Assembly: GCA_946800325.1 (NCBI GenBank)
Contig: OX326956.1
Location: 20,116,667-20,180,666, forward strand
Direction: 5' to 3'
DNA from: Luzula sylvatica
Lineage: Eukaryota > Streptophyta > Magnoliopsida > Poales > Juncaceae
Length of the DNA: 64,000 nt
Shown: positions 60,961-64,000 of the stretch, one piece after another
How positions within the stretch are numbered: position 1 is the stretch's first letter
How the letters are laid out: each line of letters starts with the position of its first letter
The notes under the pieces: generated by a model
What the model saw: the letters and a program-made list of their open reading frames with translations, nothing else
Databases searched by the model: none
What the model was told of the DNA's origin: nothing
Position numbers and translations under genes: made by a program

Positions 60961-61934
60961 AAAATATATGTCAATATTTTTTAATCTAAACTATGTGCTA
61001 GCGATCATCGTAATATTAATGAATTAAATTTGGAAACTCGTTAGCACAATGGATCATTCATATTATAAAACAACAAACATGAAATATCAGTGTCTTTTTA
61101 ACAATAATTTTAATTTTCTCGAGTAATGCTATGTTTAATTGGTGTTGATTCGATCTGCTCAGTAAATAGACGTCAATTTTTCGGATGCAGAAATAAAATA
61201 CTGAATCTAAACAGAACATTTTTTTTTCTGAAAATAAACACAAAAACTATTTTTTTTTTCTAAAATAAAATAAAAAAATGATGCAAACGAGATAAAGTAT
61301 ACTGATTCCAAGTACAAAATCTCTCCGAGAAATTGCATTCTTCCTTTTCCCTCCCTTCTATCCTAGATATTGAACATGTTCAAAGTTGGAAGAGGCCACG
61401 TACATACGCAAATATAATTTTTTTGAGGTTTTATTATAGTATAATATATACTGTTCGTGATCATGCCAACAAGCAGTGGCGGATCTGGGGGGGAGCGGGA
61501 CGCCTGGAACCCCATCAAATAAAAAATCGATGTATTAGAAAAGGAAAAAAATAATTTCATTCGTTTCAAAATTAATAAATACAATAAATTTGTTTATATA
61601 TCACAAACACTAGAGTAATGTAGTAGTAAAATTGTTGTTTGAGAGAGATTAGGTATTGAGTTCGAAACACTCAAGTTAATTCAGTTAATAGTTAATTATT
61701 TCTAAATAAAATTTGTTCATCATAGATTGATGTGTTAAATAATCGGATATAAATTAATTAACAGGACAATACTTATCAATTAACAATTAAGGATATATAT
61801 TGTTAAAATGTTGGAGATTATTTGAGATATGTTTTGCAGGTCCTTGTTGACATCATGATATGATATTATTATGACTACATCAATGATATCGAAGCTATGT
61901 TTGGGGGGTAGAGTAAAATTTCCCAATTTATATT
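60961..61934. other. Spacer between minisatellite blocks
   Basis: The first part (about 61035-61075, 'cacaatggatcattcatatt') resembles 62230-62270, so the minisatellite with its right flank seems duplicated. Near 61470 the word 'agtggcggatctggg' occurs, common at the ends of plant repeats. No gene. Confidence 0.4.
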
Positions 61935-62190
61935 GCAAAATGGCATCTTGACCTTAAAAATATAAAAATAATATATTACACTGAAAATGATATATTAATT
62001 CAGAAAATAATATACACACACTGAAAAAAGACTATTGACTCTAATGATATAGTAACCATGAAAATATTATGTTGATCTTGAAGATGATATTTTGACACTG
62101 AAAATGATATATCGAAACTAAAAATGATATCTAATTCGGTCAAAAATTTAAATTCATACTAGTAAATGTATATTCAAACTAAAATTATAT
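61935..62190. repeat. Degenerate minisatellite, second block
   Basis: Same 'gaaaatgatatattga' type of unit as 60335-60960, about 12 copies, ending about 320 bp before the next ATG. Confidence 0.7.
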
Positions 62191-62375
62191 TAAAATGTTC
62201 ATCTTTATATGAATCAATTTTGAGACTAGTCAGCGCAATATTTACGGATCATTCATATTACAAAGTGATATTTTATGTAAAATATATTGAATCTCAAAAT
62301 AAAAACAAAAATCCGAAAAAAAAATAAGAAAAATAAAGAAAACAATTTTCTTTTTGTAAATCTGATATCTATGTT

Positions 62376-62406
62376 TGGGCCTGAAGAAATAAAAGTATAC
62401 TGGGCC
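62376..62406 (+). promoter_or_regulatory. Two site II (TGGGCC) elements
   Basis: TGGGCC at 62376-62381 and 62401-62406, 110-140 nt before the ATG. Paired TGGGCY elements are typical of promoters of ribosome-biogenesis and growth genes, which fits the encoded RNA-binding protein. Confidence 0.5.
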
Positions 62407-62513
62407 TGGCTACCAAACCTCTCCATCAAACAGCTTAGCTCCTTTTCCCTCGCCTCTCCTCTCTCTGCCTTCGAACTTGAAGAAGCTCTCAACGGCGGCG
62501 GCGGAGAACAGAC

Positions 62514-63413
62514 ATGGCAACCGACGAACCAAAACTTGCAATAAAGAAGACGACGAAGACCAAGAAGAAGAAAGTGAAGAAGGATAAATGGGGCCAACCT
62601 CTTCCGCCCGAAACAACAACAACAAAAGAAACCTCCTTCGCCGACGCCGAAGAAGAAGAAGTAGAGCAGCAAGCCCAAGATGACGTGGCGGCGGAGGCAC
62701 CGGCGGATGGGTCGTACGAGTCGAATAAAATTGTGGCGAGTGGAATGCCTTATACAGCTACAGAAGAGGAAATCAGAGAAGTGTTTGAGGAAATTGGACC
62801 AATAGAACAGCTCCAGCTGTCCCGATTCCCCGATTCTGGAAACTTCCGCGGCCTCGCTTTCATCACCTTTCAGGTATGTTTCGAAAATCTCCCCCTTGTA
62901 ATTTCTCTAATCAGTGATTATTAGGAATTCACTGAAGGTTCGTTATTTTTTTTTGTCTTTGTCAGAGCGAGGAAGCTGCGATTAATTCTCTCAAACTCGA
63001 CGGGACTAAAATGTAAAAACCCTAAACTCGATAATATATATTCGTTCATTTATTCACGTGTTTTATATTCTAGGGGTAATCGATTTGTGAAAGTAGAGAG
63101 ATGCAGAATGGACCAAAGCCGAAAAAGAAAGGGCGAATTTCTCAACGATCCCGAGAAAACTGAAGGCTGTCTCTCGGCTTACATAGGCAATCTCTCTTGG
63201 GACATAGCGGAAAAAGAAATAAGGGCATTTTTGAAAGACTCAAACATTTCGTCTATGCGATTCGCGTTGGATAAAAATACAGGAAAATCTCGCGGGTTTT
63301 GCCACGTGGATTTCGAGGACGAGGAGTCGTTGGAAAACGCGGTTCGGAAAAACCAGACGGATTTCAACGGGAGACCCGTTAAGATTGCATATGCCATTGC
63401 CAATAGAAATTGA
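62514..63413 (+). CDS. Two-RRM RNA-binding protein (nucleolin/PHIP1-like)
   Basis: Three exons: 62514-62873, 62966-63012, 63074-63413; the second intron has a GTAAAA donor inside the ATG codon. Product 248 residues. Residues 11-24 are Lys-rich (KKTTKTKKKKVKK), a likely nuclear or nucleolar signal. Residues 43-61 are acidic. RRM1 (about 72-147) has RNP2 IVASGM and RNP1 FRGLAFITF. RRM2 (about 170-244) has RNP2 AYIGNL and RNP1 SRGFCHVDF. The basic N-terminus and two RRMs resemble plant PHIP1 and Gar2/nucleolin-type proteins; the zinc knuckles of PHIP1 are absent. Probable role in pre-rRNA or mRNA handling, by inference. Site II elements upstream fit a growth-linked gene. Confidence 0.9.
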
Positions 63414-63532
63414 ATTATGATGGTTTATTTATTGTACTACTTTGATAACTTTAATGAATTTTTATTTTTATTTTTATTAATCATAATATTTCAACATGAT
63501 TGATCATTTATTACAACATAACATAATTTTTA

Positions 63533-63814
63533 TTAATTCATCGACGGTGGCGGAGTGCCACCTGGACAACATGTCATGCATTGAAAGTTAGTGGTAGTGC
63601 ATCCTACGAAACAAGTCGGCATTTCGGTGCCTTTTCCCGTGCAACCTATCGCGCACGTGGTCATGGTGGAAGTGCACTCCGTGATGCACGTCACGAAATC
63701 TCCGACTCCGTCGACCAGGCTGGTCGTGCTCACTCTCGACTCGGTGGATTTATCGACTAAAGTCGAGATGAGTATGGCGAGTAGGATGGTTTTGAAATAG
63801 ATGTTCATTGCCAT
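63533..63814 (-). CDS. Secreted cysteine-rich peptide with three CxxxC motifs
   Basis: Single-exon ORF of 93 residues on the minus strand, convergent with the RRM gene. Residues 1-27 are a signal peptide (MAMNIYFKTILLAILIST). The mature part has nine cysteines: CITEC, CAIGC and CFVGC, each CxxxC, then a final CMTCC. Paired CxxxC motifs resemble the helical-hairpin (hairpinin) and thionin-like peptides of plants, but the spacing between the pairs (6 and 9 residues) is not a perfect fit to either. The end is rich in Gly, Pro and Thr. It differs in fold signature from the DEFL genes. Function not known; secretion is likely. Confidence 0.8.
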   Translation of the reverse strand: MAMNIYFKTILLAILISTLVDKSTESRVSTTSLVDGVGDFVTCITECTSTMTTCAIGCTGKGTEMPTCFVGCTTTNFQCMTCCPGGTPPPSMN

Positions 63815-63869
63815 GATTAATGAATTAATTGGGGTTTTGTTGGTGAGTGAATAGAGATTCGCGACTTGA

Positions 63870-63876
63870 ATTTATA
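63870..63876 (-). promoter_or_regulatory. TATA box of the CxxxC peptide gene
   Basis: TATAAAT on the minus strand in the context CTATAAATTC, 56 nt upstream of the ATG. Confidence 0.6.
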
Positions 63877-64000
63877 GAGGATGGAATGAATGAGTGTATG
63901 GATCTTTGTGAATTCATGCTCTTGGTGTTGGTTACATACGTGCGAAAGAGTATTGCCGAAAAGACGCATATTTTTTCTCGGTGAAGTATGTCATGAGAGA

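Noticed and set aside
62253..62700. Minus-strand frames opposite the first exon of the RRM gene
   Set aside because: They are shadows of a GC-biased coding exon; the plus-strand gene has RRM motifs and splice sites.

Overview
The window looks like nuclear DNA of a flowering plant, most likely a eudicot. It is very AT-rich. Its genes have short GT-AG introns, and it carries tRNA-derived SINEs, Copia LTR elements, Helitrons, hAT, Mutator and Harbinger-like elements, and long (TA)n and (ATT)n microsatellites. The species cannot be told from what I can see. No bacterial, organellar or viral gene organisation was recognised.

From 1 to about 58.7 kb the sequence is repeat-dominated. Its backbone is a tandem series of related units, each carrying one small two-exon gene on the minus strand for a secreted cysteine-rich, defensin-like (DEFL) peptide. 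The genes lie at about 6.0-6.3, 16.7-17.0, 23.0-23.35, 45.0-45.3 and 56.0-56.4 kb, and an exon-1 relic lies at 22.0 kb. All share a signal-peptide exon, a phase-1 intron of about 80 bp, a CxxxC...CxC cysteine layout and a TATA box about 50 nt upstream of the first ATG position. Two units form a large direct duplication (copy A about 12.67-21.96 kb, copy B about 41.68-53.55 kb). Both copies carry a broken, intron-containing piece of a CCT8 (TCP-1 theta) chaperonin gene. Copy A's DEFL gene has a premature stop; copy B's does not.

Mobile elements have been inserted into these units, and many can be delimited by target-site duplications (TSDs) or by comparison with an empty paralogous site. They include a Mutator-like element (6437-7588), a solo LTR (4841-5496), two hAT elements of one family (8705-9408 and 51339-52071) and another hAT-like element (26433-26929). 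There are also Helitrons (3888-about 4738 and 25030-26069), SINEs (21795-21938 and 47129-47325), a 5'-truncated Copia end (15079-15820) and a three-layer nest of LTR elements (27471-37449). The innermost layer of that nest is a complete 8.35-kb Copia element with near-identical LTRs but a decayed interior. A chain of elements sits in (TA)n tracts at 39.0-41.7 kb.

The right end is gene-bearing. It holds a five-exon SUMO-conjugating enzyme gene (SCE1/UBC9, 59040-59971, +), a three-exon gene for a protein with two RRM domains (62514-63413, +), and a convergent single-exon gene for a secreted peptide with three CxxxC motifs (63533-63814, -). The two housekeeping-type genes have TGGGCY site II-like elements upstream. 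A degenerate minisatellite of about 20 bp lies between them.

The most interesting feature is the DEFL array. The copies differ in cysteine number (7 to 10) and in their C-terminal tails, and show active birth, truncation and loss.
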